From: Kribbella sp. ALI-6-A
GTDB lineage: Bacteria > Actinomycetota > Actinomycetes > Propionibacteriales > Kribbellaceae
Direction: 5' to 3'
DNA: 64,000 nucleotides
NCBI RefSeq assembly: GCF_001984195.1
Contig: NZ_MTQN01000009.1
Location: 1-64,000 of the forward strand
Shown here: piece after piece, positions 8,455-17,317 of the stretch
Layout of the letters: the number at the start of each line of letters is the position of its first letter
Position numbering within the stretch: position 1 is the first letter of the stretch
The notes under the pieces: model-generated
What the model was told of the DNA's origin: nothing
What the model saw: only the letters and a program-made list of their open reading frames with translations
The model's database searches: none
Translations under genes and position numbers: made by a program

Positions 8455-9438
8455 ATGCCCACACCCCGACCGGTACGCCGAACCGCCCTGCGGCGACGGC
8501 TGACCGGAGTGGTCCTCGCCGTCGCCTTGCTGTCCGGGTGCTCCGTCGCACGCCGCGCCAGCGAGCCGCCGCCCGAGCCTCCCCGCCCAGCCGTCCCCGT
8601 GCCGACGGTGATCGCCCCGCCGCCACCAGAAGGACTCGACGGCACCGCCGGGCAACCCGGCAACCACGCCTGTATGGCGGTCGCCGGCCCTGCCAATCTC
8701 GTCAAACGACCGAGCAGCAGCTGGACGGCCAAGCCTTACGGGTGGAACGACGGCGGCCTGCCCGCCCTCGATCTGTGCACGCTCGTCGTCGGTGGCCTGC
8801 CGGTCGTCATCGGAGTCAGCGCCCTGCCCGTTGCCCCCGGCACCCTCGAACGGGTCGCCAACACGCTCGGCATGTTCGAACCGGCCGAGAAGCTCGGCGG
8901 CGCGGCCCGCGACCTCGGACCCGGCGCGCGGACGAGCGGCCGTGCCATCGTCTTCCAGGCCGCCGGCCGGATCGTCCGCGTCACCCCCACCTCCGGACTG
9001 CCCGACGGTGAGCTGCTCCGCGTCGCGGTCTCGGTCCGTCACGTCGTACGGGAGGTGGTCCGGCCGGCTCGGCAGTCCGACTCCGCGTGTCAGTTGGCCA
9101 ACGCGATGGCGGAACGATTCATCGGGGTCCATGTCCAGCTGCGGCGTGACTACCGGGTGAACGGCGCGCTGACCTGCATCTGGGGAACTGACGACGCGAC
9201 GGTCGCGATCGTCGAGTCCGTGCACACCGACTCGATTCCCGAAGCACGACAGACTCCCCTGCCGTGGCCGGCGCCGATCGGACAGCCCGGCTACTACCTG
9301 CCGGACCAAGGCGAGCTGGTCTTCCGGCAGGGACGGCGAGTGGTCCGGGTCAGTGCGCTGACCGCTCCACCGCGGGAGATTCCCCTGCAGGCGCTGCTCG
9401 ACATTGTGGAGCCACTGCTGCCGCTGTTCCTCCGCTGA
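8455..9438 (+). CDS. Lipoprotein of unknown function
   Basis: A 327-residue protein with an RR-containing N-terminus and a lipobox ending LLSGC (C29), so it is probably exported and lipid-anchored. A Pro-rich linker (33-55) follows, then a domain with cysteines in HACMAV and DLCTLV and later pairs in SACQL and LTCIW. This spacing resembles the duplicated Cys-pair layout of some actinobacterial lipoproteins (DUF3558-like), but I cannot assign it firmly. A GGAGG at 8445-8449 lies 5 bases before the ATG. It lies on the opposite strand, splitting the otherwise conserved pgsA and Ap4A phosphorylase pair. Confidence 0.75.
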   Translation: MPTPRPVRRTALRRRLTGVVLAVALLSGCSVARRASEPPPEPPRPAVPVPTVIAPPPPEGLDGTAGQPGNHACMAVAGPANLVKRPSSSWTAKPYGWNDGGLPALDLCTLVVGGLPVVIGVSALPVAPGTLERVANTLGMFEPAEKLGGAARDLGPGARTSGRAIVFQAAGRIVRVTPTSGLPDGELLRVAVSVRHVVREVVRPARQSDSACQLANAMAERFIGVHVQLRRDYRVNGALTCIWGTDDATVAIVESVHTDSIPEARQTPLPWPAPIGQPGYYLPDQGELVFRQGRRVVRVSALTAPPREIPLQALLDIVEPLLPLFLR

Positions 9439-9487
9439 CCGCGCGCCTTCCGTTGACCGGCCGCGGAACCAGCACTCCGACCTGCGG

Positions 9488-10213
9488 TCAGTCGCTCGAC
9501 GGCCAGTGCTTGGCCAGCAGTGCCCGCGTGTCGGCGAGCAACTGCGGCAGGACCTTGGTCTGGCCGATGACCGGCATGAAGTTGGTGTCGCCACCCCAGC
9601 GCGGAACCACGTGCTGGTGCAGATGCGCCGCGATCCCGGCGCCGGCCACGTCGCCCTGATTCATGCCGACGTTGAAGCCGTGCGCGGCCGAGACCGTGCG
9701 GACGGCCCGCATCGCCTGCTGGGTGAGCCGGGCGACGTCGGTGACCTCGTCCGGGGTCAGATCGGTGTAGTCGGCGACGTGCCGGTACGGGACGACCATC
9801 AGGTGGCCGGGGTTGTACGGGTACAGGTTCAGCACCGCGTACGCCGCCTCGCCGCGCCGCGCGATCAGCCCGTCGGCGTCCGACAGCGCCGGGATCCGGC
9901 AGAACGGGCAGCCGTCCCCGGCGTCACCGCTGGTCGGCTTGTTCTCCCCGGCGATGTAGGCCATCCGGTGCGGAGTCCACAGCCGCAGGAACGGGTCAGG
10001 ATCCCCGACCCCGTCCTGCCGCCCCACGTCCTCCGGCTCGTACGGCGAACCGGGCGCGCCTCCGCGGCCGCCCTCGCACCCGTCGGCCACGTAGCTCTCG
10101 TCCACCGATTCGCCGGCCGCCGACGCGCCCGCCGCGGGAGCGCCCTCCGCCCACGGCGGCGGCGGAGGTCCGGCCTCCCCGCCGCCCGGCGGTGTGGGTC
10201 CGCTCTCGGTCAT
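9488..10213 (-). CDS. HIT-family Ap4A phosphorylase-like protein
   Basis: A 241-residue protein. The C-terminal ~170 residues form a HIT domain with [24 protein letters not shown] and the active motif HLHQHVVP. This matches the mycobacterial Rv2613c-type diadenosine tetraphosphate phosphorylase, also encoded between thrS and pgsA. The first ~70 residues are Pro/Gly/Ala-rich and low complexity, an extension absent from the compact mycobacterial enzyme. The ATG (10213) overlaps the thrS stop by ATGA, so it is translated with thrS, which itself can make Ap4A. Confidence 0.88.
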   Translation of the reverse strand: MTESGPTPPGGGEAGPPPPPWAEGAPAAGASAAGESVDESYVADGCEGGRGGAPGSPYEPEDVGRQDGVGDPDPFLRLWTPHRMAYIAGENKPTSGDAGDGCPFCRIPALSDADGLIARRGEAAYAVLNLYPYNPGHLMVVPYRHVADYTDLTPDEVTDVARLTQQAMRAVRTVSAAHGFNVGMNQGDVAGAGIAAHLHQHVVPRWGGDTNFMPVIGQTKVLPQLLADTRALLAKHWPSSD

Positions 10214-12231
10214 ACCTGAAGGCGCTTCTCGACCGACTCGACGATCTCGGAGATCGCGTCCGCGATCGGGATGCCGTTCTTCTGCGAGCCGTCGCGATAC
10301 CGGAACGACACCGATCCGGCCGCCATGTCCTCGTCGCCGGCGATCAGCATGTACGGGACCTTGGCCTTCTGGGCGTTGCGGATCTTCTTCTGCATCCGGT
10401 CGTCGGAGGCGTCGACCTCGATCCGGATCCCCCGCGCCTTGAGCTGCCGGGCGACCTCGAACAGGTAGTCGACGTGCCCGTCGGTGATCGGGATGCCGAT
10501 CACCTGGACCGGCGCCAGCCACGGCGGGAACACCCCGGCGTAGTGCTCGGTCAGCACCGCGACGAACCGCTCGATCGAGCCGAACAGCGCCCGGTGGATC
10601 ATCACCGGCCGCTGCCGCGAACCGTCGGAGGCGGTGTACTCCAGCTCGAACCGCTCCGGCAGGTTGAAGTCCAGCTGGATCGTCGACATCTGCCAGGTCC
10701 GGCCGATCGCGTCGCGGGCCTGGACCGAGATCTTCGGGCCGTAGAACGCCGCGCCGCCCGGGTCCGGGACCAGCTCGAGACCGGACGACTCGGCGACCTC
10801 ACGCAGCGTCTCGGTCGCCTCGTCCCAGACCTCGTCGGAGCCGACGAACTTCTCCGGGTTCTTGGTCGACAGCTCGAGGTAAAAGTCGTCCAGGCCGTAG
10901 TCGGCCAGCAGCCCGAGCACGAACGTGAGCAGGTTCTTCAGCTCGTCGCGCATCTGCTCGCGGGTGCAGTAGATGTGCGCGTCGTCCTGGGTGAAGCCGC
11001 GGGCCCGGGTCATGCCGTGGATCACGCCGGACTTCTCCAGCCGGTACACCGTGCCGAACTCGAACAGCCGCAGCGGCAGCTCCCGGTACGACCGGCCGCG
11101 CGCGTCGAAGATCAGGTTGTGCATCGGGCAGTTCATCGGCTTGAGGTAGTAGTCCTGCCCCTGCTTGCGGATCTCGCCGTCCGGTCCGCGCTCCTCGTCC
11201 AGGTGCATGGGCGGGTACATGCCGTCGGCATACCAGTCCAGGTGGCCCGAGGTCTCGAACAGCTGCGCCTTGGTGATGTGCGGGGAGTAGACGAACTCGT
11301 AGCCGTCCTCGACGTGCCGCTGGCGGGAGTAGTCCTCCATCACCTTGCGCAGCACGCCGCCCTTGGGGTGGAACACCGCCAGCCCGGACCCGATCTCGTC
11401 GGGGAAGCTGAACAGGTCGAGCTCCGTGCCGAGCTTGCGGTGGTCGCGCTTGGCGGCCTCCTCCAGCCGGGTCAGGTACGCCTTCAGCTCGTCACGCGAC
11501 TCCCAGGCGGTGCCGTAGATCCGCTGCAGCTGCGGGTTCTTCTCGCTGCCGCGCCAGTACGCCGCGGCCGTCCGCATCAGCTTGAAGTTGCCCAGGTAAC
11601 CGGTCGCCGGCACATGCGGCCCGCGGCACAGGTCCTTCCAGGCGACGCTGTCGTCACGCCGGACGTTGTCGTAGATCGTCAGCTCGCCGCCACCGACCTC
11701 GACCGAGGCGCCCTCGGCCGCGTCGGACGCGGAGCCCTTGATCCCGATCAGCTCCAGCTTGTACGGCTCGGCGGCCAGCTCGGCGCGCGCGTCGTCGTCG
11801 GAGACCACCCGGCGGCTGAACCGCTGCCGCTCCTTGATGATCTGCTGCATCTTCTTCTCGAGCTTGCCCAGATCCTCCGGCGTGAACGGGGTCGGCACGT
11901 CGAAGTCGTAGTAGAAGCCGTTCTCGACCGGCGGGCCGATGCCCAGCTTGGCCTCCGGGAACAGCTCCTGCACCGCCTGGGCCAGCACGTGGGCGGTGGA
12001 GTGCCGGATGATCGCCCGGCCGTCCTCCGACCCGGCCTTCACCGGCTCGATCTCGTCCCCGTCGGCGACGACCCGGGACAGGTCCCGCAGCTCACCGTTG
12101 ACCCGAGCGGCGATGGCGGAGCGGTCCTGGCCGAACAGCTCGGCGAACAGCTCCCCGATCGTCGTCGTCTCGGTCACACTCCGCTCAGCCTCGCCCTCGA
12201 CGCCGATCAGGTGGACCTTGACTTCCGACAC
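10210..12231 (-). CDS. thrS: Threonyl-tRNA synthetase
   Basis: A 673-residue class II synthetase. It has an N-terminal TGS domain (from [13 protein letters not shown]), an editing domain with [11 protein letters not shown], the catalytic core with [10 protein letters not shown] and [10 protein letters not shown], motif 2 ([10 protein letters not shown]) and a C-terminal anticodon-binding domain. It charges tRNA-Thr in the cytosol. The GTG at 12231 is chosen because GAGGAG lies just upstream and the TGS domain begins there. The length is normal. A perfect 9-bp hairpin sits in the leader (12250-12273). Confidence 0.97.
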   Translation of the reverse strand: MSEVKVHLIGVEGEAERSVTETTTIGELFAELFGQDRSAIAARVNGELRDLSRVVADGDEIEPVKAGSEDGRAIIRHSTAHVLAQAVQELFPEAKLGIGPPVENGFYYDFDVPTPFTPEDLGKLEKKMQQIIKERQRFSRRVVSDDDARAELAAEPYKLELIGIKGSASDAAEGASVEVGGGELTIYDNVRRDDSVAWKDLCRGPHVPATGYLGNFKLMRTAAAYWRGSEKNPQLQRIYGTAWESRDELKAYLTRLEEAAKRDHRKLGTELDLFSFPDEIGSGLAVFHPKGGVLRKVMEDYSRQRHVEDGYEFVYSPHITKAQLFETSGHLDWYADGMYPPMHLDEERGPDGEIRKQGQDYYLKPMNCPMHNLIFDARGRSYRELPLRLFEFGTVYRLEKSGVIHGMTRARGFTQDDAHIYCTREQMRDELKNLLTFVLGLLADYGLDDFYLELSTKNPEKFVGSDEVWDEATETLREVAESSGLELVPDPGGAAFYGPKISVQARDAIGRTWQMSTIQLDFNLPERFELEYTASDGSRQRPVMIHRALFGSIERFVAVLTEHYAGVFPPWLAPVQVIGIPITDGHVDYLFEVARQLKARGIRIEVDASDDRMQKKIRNAQKAKVPYMLIAGDEDMAAGSVSFRYRDGSQKNGIPIADAISEIVESVEKRLQV

Positions 12232-12249
12232 GTTGCACTCCTCGGGTCC

Positions 12250-12273
12250 GTGACCGGCCCAGCTGCCGGTCAC
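12250..12273 (-). promoter_or_regulatory. Stem-loop in the thrS leader, just upstream of the ribosome binding site
   Basis: GTGACCGGC and GCCGGTCAC form a perfect 9-bp stem with a 6-base loop. The hairpin ends a few bases before the GAGGAG element of thrS. It may affect translation initiation, but no specifier codon or T-box motif is seen, so regulation is only inferred from position. Confidence 0.4.
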
Positions 12274-12453
12274 GCAGTGATGGTATCGAGTTCGGCGCGG
12301 CCGCCTGACACGCCATCCACAGGCCATGCCGCGATCCCCCGGTCGTAGCCCGCACCTGACGAAAGTCGGGGGTGCCTCCAGCCGTTGGTCCGATGTGCGC
12401 ACCCGCCGGAATTCCTAGGTTCGAAGCACACTCCAGGAATCGGAAGGGCATCC

Positions 12454-13374
12454 GTGATCACCCTCGAAGGACTCACCAAGCGCTACGGCCCGACGACCGC
12501 CGTCGACGCGCTCGACCTGACCATCTCCCCCGGACGGGTGACCGGCTTCCTCGGCCCGAACGGCGCCGGAAAGTCCACCACGATGCGGATGATCCTCGGT
12601 CTCGACCGCCCCACCACCGGCCAGGCGCTGGTCGACGGCCGCCCGTACGTCGAGTGGCCGGTCCCGCTGGCCAAGGTCGGCGCGCTGCTCGACGCGAAGG
12701 CGCTGCACCCCCGGCGGACCGCCCGCAACCACCTGGTCGCGATGGCACGCAGCAACGGCATCTCCGTCAGCCGGGTGGACGAGGTGCTGCGCATCGTCGG
12801 TGTCGACGAGGTGGGTGGCAAGCACGCCGGGCAGTTCTCGCTGGGCATGGGCCAGCGGCTCGGCATCGCCGGCGCGCTGCTCGGCGACCCGGAGATCCTG
12901 ATGTTCGACGAGCCGGTGAACGGCCTCGACCCGGACGGCGTGCGCTGGGTCCGCCAGCTGATGCGCTCGCTCGCCGCGGAGGGCCGGACCGTGTTCGTGT
13001 CCAGCCACCTGATGAGCGAGATGCAGCTGACCGCCGACCAGCTCGTGGTGATCGGTCGCGGCAGGCTGATCGCCGACGCACCGACCGCCTCGGTGATCGC
13101 CGGATCGTCCCGGGCCACCGTGCGGGTCCGCGTGCCCGACGCGGCGGGTCGCGGCGTACTGCGGGAGCGGCTGACCAGTGAAGCCGAGCAGGTGGAGTCC
13201 AAGGCCGACCAGCTGATCGTCAGCGGCGTACCGGTCGAGCGGGTCGGTGACCTGGCGTACGAGCTCGGCGTACGGGTGCATGAGCTGTCCACTCAGCAGG
13301 CGTCGCTGGAAGAGGCCTACATGGAGCTGACGGCCGACAGCGTCCAGTACGGCGTCGCTGCCGAGGTGGCGTGA
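12454..13374 (+). CDS. ABC transporter ATP-binding protein
   Basis: A 306-residue ATPase with Walker A GPNGAGKST, signature FSLGMGQR (variant of LSGGQ), Walker B ILMFDEP and switch His in VSSHLMSEM. It belongs to the drug/bacteriocin-type exporter ATPases that pair with an integral permease having no cognate binding protein. The GTG at 12454 follows GGAAGGG with good spacing; an upstream in-frame start lacks one. The stop overlaps the DedA start. The partner permease is probably at 14024-14827. Confidence 0.9.
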   Translation: MITLEGLTKRYGPTTAVDALDLTISPGRVTGFLGPNGAGKSTTMRMILGLDRPTTGQALVDGRPYVEWPVPLAKVGALLDAKALHPRRTARNHLVAMARSNGISVSRVDEVLRIVGVDEVGGKHAGQFSLGMGQRLGIAGALLGDPEILMFDEPVNGLDPDGVRWVRQLMRSLAAEGRTVFVSSHLMSEMQLTADQLVVIGRGRLIADAPTASVIAGSSRATVRVRVPDAAGRGVLRERLTSEAEQVESKADQLIVSGVPVERVGDLAYELGVRVHELSTQQASLEEAYMELTADSVQYGVAAEVA

Positions 13375-14027
13375 TGGGTGACGCGATCCTGCACTTCACC
13401 GAAGAGCTGATGTCGTCCTGGTGGATCTACCTGGCCCTGTTCGGCTTCGCGGCACTCGACGGCTTCTTCCCGGCGATCCCCAGCGAGACGCTGGTCGTCA
13501 CGGCCGGCGTCTTCGCCGCCACCGGCGAGCCCAACCTGTACGGCGTGATCGCGATCGCCGCGGCTGGTGCGTTCGTCGGCGACCACGTGTCCTACTTCCT
13601 CGGCCGGGGCGCGGGCGGCCGCCTGATCGCTCGGACGAAGCCAGGCACCAAGCGGCACGCCATGACGCTGTGGGCCCGCAACGCCCTGGAAGAACGTGGC
13701 GGACTGGTGCTGGTGGTCGCCCGCTACATCCCCGGCGGCCGGACCGCCGTCACGCTGACCATGGGCGCGGTGCGCTACCCGGCTCGCAAGTTCAGCTTCT
13801 TCGCCGGGCTCGCGGCGATCAGCTGGGGCCTGTACTGCTCGCTGGTCGGCTATCTGGGCGGCAAGGCGTTCGAGGACAACCCGTTGAAGGGTGTCCTGCT
13901 CGGCATCGGCCTGGCGCTCGCGGTCACGGCGATCGTCGAGGTCGTCCGGCACCAGCGCCGCAAGCGGCGTACCCCTCGAGCTGAGGTCGAGGTCGAGACC
14001 GAGCTCACGACTGTAGGAGAACGATGA
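13374..14027 (+). CDS. DedA family membrane protein
   Basis: A 217-residue protein with about five hydrophobic segments. It shows the DedA/SNARE-associated pattern: an E-containing segment FFPAIPSETLVV, then GDHVSYFLGRGAGG, then RYIPGGRT and the glycine-rich end of the domain (WGLYCSLVGYLGG). DedA proteins act in the membrane in lipid transport and proton-dependent processes. The ATG at 13374 overlaps the upstream stop by one base (a GTG at 13371 is the alternative). The stop overlaps the permease start by ATGA. It lies between an ABC ATPase and its permease, which is unusual. Confidence 0.9.
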   Translation: MGDAILHFTEELMSSWWIYLALFGFAALDGFFPAIPSETLVVTAGVFAATGEPNLYGVIAIAAAGAFVGDHVSYFLGRGAGGRLIARTKPGTKRHAMTLWARNALEERGGLVLVVARYIPGGRTAVTLTMGAVRYPARKFSFFAGLAAISWGLYCSLVGYLGGKAFEDNPLKGVLLGIGLALAVTAIVEVVRHQRRKRRTPRAEVEVETELTTVGER

Positions 14028-14827
14028 GTACGGCAACCATCACCGTGGACCACAGGTCGACACCCGGCGGCCTGCGCGGATCGATGGCCGCGGAGTGGAC
14101 CAAGCTGTGGTCGGTCCGCTCCTCCTGGCTGAACGTGATCGGCGCCATCGCGCTGACCGGACTGCTGGGACTGCAGCTCGGCTTCAGTGCGGCGTACGAG
14201 CGTGAGAACCCGGGACCGGGTCAAGTGGTCGAGCCGGCCACGGTGGGTGCGATGGCGATCGGGGCGCTGATGATCGTGCAGGTGGTCATCGCCGCGTTCG
14301 CGATGGTCCCGGTCACGTCGGAGTATGCGACCGGCAGCATCCGCAGCACACTGCAGTGGACCCCGGTACGCCGTGACGTGCTGCTCGGCAAGGCCCTCGT
14401 ACTCGCTCCGGTGCTCTTCGTGTACGGCGCTTTGCTCGGCCTGGTCGCCGCAATCGGAGCTGGACTCGCCGCCGGTCAGTGGGCCGACTGGAACGCGTCG
14501 GCGCTCGTCACAGACCTGGCGAAGATCGGTGCGTACTCCCTGCTGGCCGGGCTGTTCACCGCCGGCATCGCCTTCGTGATCAGAAACACCGCCGGTACTC
14601 TGACCGCCGCGTTCCTCCTGCTGCTGGTCGTGCCGTTGATGCTCGGGCAGAGCAGCATCCGGGCGCTGCAATGGCTGGCGGCTCTCCTCCCCGGTGGTGC
14701 CGGCGAGGCGTTCCTCAGCGGCTCCGGCGACCTGATGTCGCCGGCACTGAGCTTCGCCGTACTGGTGGCGTGGGCGATCGGCGGACTGGCCCTGGGGCTT
14801 CGGGTCCTTCAGCGCCACGACGCCTGA
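14024..14827 (+). CDS. ABC transporter permease
   Basis: A 267-residue protein with about six hydrophobic segments. The N-terminal cytosolic motif GSMAAEWTKLWSVRSSW is characteristic of ABC-2 type permeases that pair with single-domain ATPases in actinobacteria. EYATGSIRSTLQWTPVRR is the conserved ABC-2 loop. It is translationally coupled to the DedA gene and presumably forms an exporter with the ATPase at 12454-13374. The substrate is unknown. A strong bidirectional terminator follows. Confidence 0.88.
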   Translation: MSTATITVDHRSTPGGLRGSMAAEWTKLWSVRSSWLNVIGAIALTGLLGLQLGFSAAYERENPGPGQVVEPATVGAMAIGALMIVQVVIAAFAMVPVTSEYATGSIRSTLQWTPVRRDVLLGKALVLAPVLFVYGALLGLVAAIGAGLAAGQWADWNASALVTDLAKIGAYSLLAGLFTAGIAFVIRNTAGTLTAAFLLLLVVPLMLGQSSIRALQWLAALLPGGAGEAFLSGSGDLMSPALSFAVLVAWAIGGLALGLRVLQRHDA

Positions 14828-14835
14828 CAACGGCA

Positions 14836-14865
14836 AAGGGCTCCGACCAGGTGGTCGGAGCCCTT
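14836..14865. terminator. Bidirectional terminator between convergent genes
   Basis: AAGGGCTCCGACC and its exact complement form a 13-bp stem with a 4-base loop. It lies between the stops of the ABC permease gene (+) and the MinD-like gene (-). The A/T ends of the stem give it a U-rich tail in both directions. Confidence 0.85.
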
Positions 14866-14876
14866 CGTGCTGTCGG

Positions 14877-16394
14877 TCAGCGCGGGACGTTGAGCGCGAT
14901 GGTGATCTGCTCGGCGACCCTGGCGGCCAGCTCCAGACCGGCGCGGCGGGTGGCCGGCTGCAGGGCCGAGTGGTCCAGCGCACCCTCGGCTGCGATGTGC
15001 GGGTCGGTCGGAATGTCGACGACCGCGGCGGCGCGCGACTCGAAGTACGGGCGCAGCTGCTTCTCGACCTCCTTGTTCACGTCGCCGGGACCGTTGCTGA
15101 CGGCGATCACCGCACGCCGGATCAGGCGCTGCGCCTCCGGCCCCTGGTGGTCGAGCTCCTCCAGCATCTGTACGGCGGCCGCGCAGGACAGGCTCTTCCA
15201 CTTGATCGGGATGACCAGCGCGTCGGACGCCTTCATCGCCTCCCGCCAGTTGCTGGAGCCCTCGTTGTTGCCGGTGTCGATCACCAGCACCTTGTAGAAG
15301 CGGCTCAGCAGCCGGTGGATCTGGTCGAAGTCCTTCGCCTCGATCTGCGAGTACGTCGTGGTCGCGGACGTCAGCACGTCGTACTGGCCGGCCACCTGGT
15401 GCCGCAGGTAGGCCGCGACGTCACCGAGCCGGGCGTCCGGCTGGGTCAGCATCGGCATCGCCTGCAGCAGGTCGGTGACGGTGGAGCGGGAGTTGGTGTC
15501 GTGGGTGCGCAGGTGCATGTTGCCGCGCAGCTCGTTGTTGTCCCAGGCGACCACACCGCCGCCGCGGGCCTGGCCGAGCGCACCGGCCAGCAGGAGCGTG
15601 GTCGGCGTCTTGCCCGAGCCGCCCTTCGGGTTGGCCACGGTGATCGTCACCGGACGGCGGAACGCGGTCGCGGCGGTCGCCCGGGCGATCCGCTCGGCCC
15701 GCTCGGCGCTGCCCGGACGCATCCGCAGGACGCTGCGGACGCCACGCTCGGCCGGAGCCTCCCGCGGCAACGGCAGGGCCTGGATCAGCTCGTCGGCGCG
15801 GTAGGAGACCTCACGCTGCGGCGGCTGGGGGTGCTGGTTCGGGATGCCCTGCGGGAAGAACTGCTGGGCGGTCGGCGACAGCTGCGGGGCCGCCGGCTCG
15901 GCAGGCTCGGCCGGCTGCGTCCAGGGGTCAGCGGCCGGGGTCGCGGTCGGCGCACCGCTGGCCGAGCCCGGGTTGGCGGTGCTCCAGGAGCTGGACTCCG
16001 GCGTGCTCGCCTTGGCGGAGCCCCAGGGGTTGGCCTCGGGCTTCTCAGGAGTGCTCGCGCTGTGAGCTCCGGCGGATCCGGCCGTGGAAGATCCGGCGCT
16101 GTGTGCACCGGCGCTGTGAGCGCCCGGCGTACCGGCGGTGCCGGGGTCGGACTGGGAGCCGTGGCCGCCGTACGGCGTGGCCTGGCCCGGCTGGCTCTGG
16201 GCCGACCACGTGTCGCCCGGGAACTCCTGGCTGAGCGCGTCCTTGCTGTCGTCGGCCGGCTCGGCCGGCTCAGGCTCGGGCGGCGCGCCGGGGTCCGGCT
16301 GGCTCCAGGACGGCGTGGGCTGCCACATCCTTCGGACCTCGGCCGCCGCCGCTTCCCGGTCCTTGTGCTGTCCGGAGTTGTGCGAGTCGGTCAC
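14877..16394 (-). CDS. MinD/ParA-like ATPase with long disordered N-terminus
   Basis: A 505-residue protein. Residues 20-215 are Pro/Ala/Ser/Glu-rich with short repeats such as GAHSAGAHSAG, likely disordered. From about 245 there is a deviant Walker A MinD/ParA domain: VANPKGGSGKTPTTLLLAG (KGGSGKT at 257-263), and later VLVIDTGNN and VIPIKWKSL. This layout resembles actinobacterial MinD-like proteins, including EspI of ESX loci, but no type VII secretion genes are nearby. The GTG at 16394 is preceded by an AGGGGA element. Function uncertain (partitioning, localisation or secretion control). Confidence 0.8.
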   Translation of the reverse strand: MTDSHNSGQHKDREAAAAEVRRMWQPTPSWSQPDPGAPPEPEPAEPADDSKDALSQEFPGDTWSAQSQPGQATPYGGHGSQSDPGTAGTPGAHSAGAHSAGSSTAGSAGAHSASTPEKPEANPWGSAKASTPESSSWSTANPGSASGAPTATPAADPWTQPAEPAEPAAPQLSPTAQQFFPQGIPNQHPQPPQREVSYRADELIQALPLPREAPAERGVRSVLRMRPGSAERAERIARATAATAFRRPVTITVANPKGGSGKTPTTLLLAGALGQARGGGVVAWDNNELRGNMHLRTHDTNSRSTVTDLLQAMPMLTQPDARLGDVAAYLRHQVAGQYDVLTSATTTYSQIEAKDFDQIHRLLSRFYKVLVIDTGNNEGSSNWREAMKASDALVIPIKWKSLSCAAAVQMLEELDHQGPEAQRLIRRAVIAVSNGPGDVNKEVEKQLRPYFESRAAAVVDIPTDPHIAAEGALDHSALQPATRRAGLELAARVAEQITIALNVPR

Positions 16395-16606
16395 GACCTG
16401 GGTCCCCTGATTCTCTCGACGAAGCGGTGCCGCCCGCCCCGGCTTGACTGGTCCATCCCGGGTCACGTTCCACCGGGAGGTCCCACTATCCCATGACCAA
16501 GTGTCCATCCGGTGTCACCCGCCGGAGCGTCGGCGGCCCCTTCCGGCCACGGGGACGCCGGTACCCGGTGGCGGCTTCGCCAACGGGCGGCGAATCACCT
16601 GCCGGC

Positions 16607-17269
16607 TCAGGACACCAGACCGGCTTCGTACGCGATGATCGCGGCCTGGACGCGGTTCTTCACGTTGAGGCGGGTCAGCACGGCGCTGACGTAGGCCTTC
16701 ACCGTTCCCTCGACCAGGTACAGCCGGGCGGCGATCTCGGCGTTCGACAGTCCGGCACCGACCAGCGACAGCACTTCCCGCTCGCGAGGACTCAGCACGT
16801 CGACCTGCTCTTTGGCCTCCGCGGCGCGCGCCATCCGGCCTCCCCCGGCGCCCGCGCCGAGCTCGGCGATCACGCGCTGAGCGATCTTCGGCGACAGGTA
16901 TGCCGCACCGTCGGCGACCGCCTTCAATCCGGCGATCAGCTCGCGCGGATCCCCCGACTTCAGCAGGAACCCGCTCGCGCCGTCGCCGAGCGCCTTCGCG
17001 ATGTAGGCGTCCTCGGAGAACGTCGTCAGGATCACCACCGCGGTCTCCGGCACGCTCCGGCGGATCTCCGCCCCGGCGGCGAGCCCGTCCATCCGCGGCA
17101 TCCGGATGTCCAGCACGGCGACGTCGGGCCGGTGCCGCTGCACCAGCTCGACCGCCTCGGCGCCGTCGCCGGCCTCGGCCACCACGTCGATCCCGTCGTC
17201 CGAGGCGAGGATCGCCCGCACCCCGGCCCGCACCATCGCCTCGTCGTCGGCCAGCAGGACCCGGATCAT
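16607..17269 (-). CDS. NarL/LuxR-family response regulator
   Basis: A 220-residue regulator. The receiver domain has acidic pair DD (8-9), phospho-acceptor D54 (VAVLDIRMPRMDG) and the conserved Lys in LLKSGD. A GerE-type helix-turn-helix lies at about 159-208 (LSPREREVLSLVGAGLSNAEIA). The sensor kinase gene lies immediately upstream on the same strand with a 48-bp gap, forming a cognate pair. It is presumably phosphorylated by that kinase and controls unknown promoters. Confidence 0.92.
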   Translation of the reverse strand: MIRVLLADDEAMVRAGVRAILASDDGIDVVAEAGDGAEAVELVQRHRPDVAVLDIRMPRMDGLAAGAEIRRSVPETAVVILTTFSEDAYIAKALGDGASGFLLKSGDPRELIAGLKAVADGAAYLSPKIAQRVIAELGAGAGGGRMARAAEAKEQVDVLSPREREVLSLVGAGLSNAEIAARLYLVEGTVKAYVSAVLTRLNVKNRVQAAIIAYEAGLVS

Positions 17270-17317
17270 CGTGTTCCTTCCTTCACCGGCGCGACGCCGA
17301 TCGCTGGACTTGCTCGG

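Noticed and set aside
6586..9438. A 950-codon plus-strand frame across the PIM genes
   Set aside because: It is antisense to patA and pgsA. Only the last 327 codons (from 8455) have a signal peptide and domain character.
10192..12348. A 718-codon plus-strand frame opposite thrS
   Set aside because: It is a GC-rich shadow of thrS (codon position effect), with no recognisable domain.
12232..12453. A T-box riboswitch ahead of thrS
   Set aside because: No specifier loop or T-box sequence was found, only a hairpin near the ribosome binding site.
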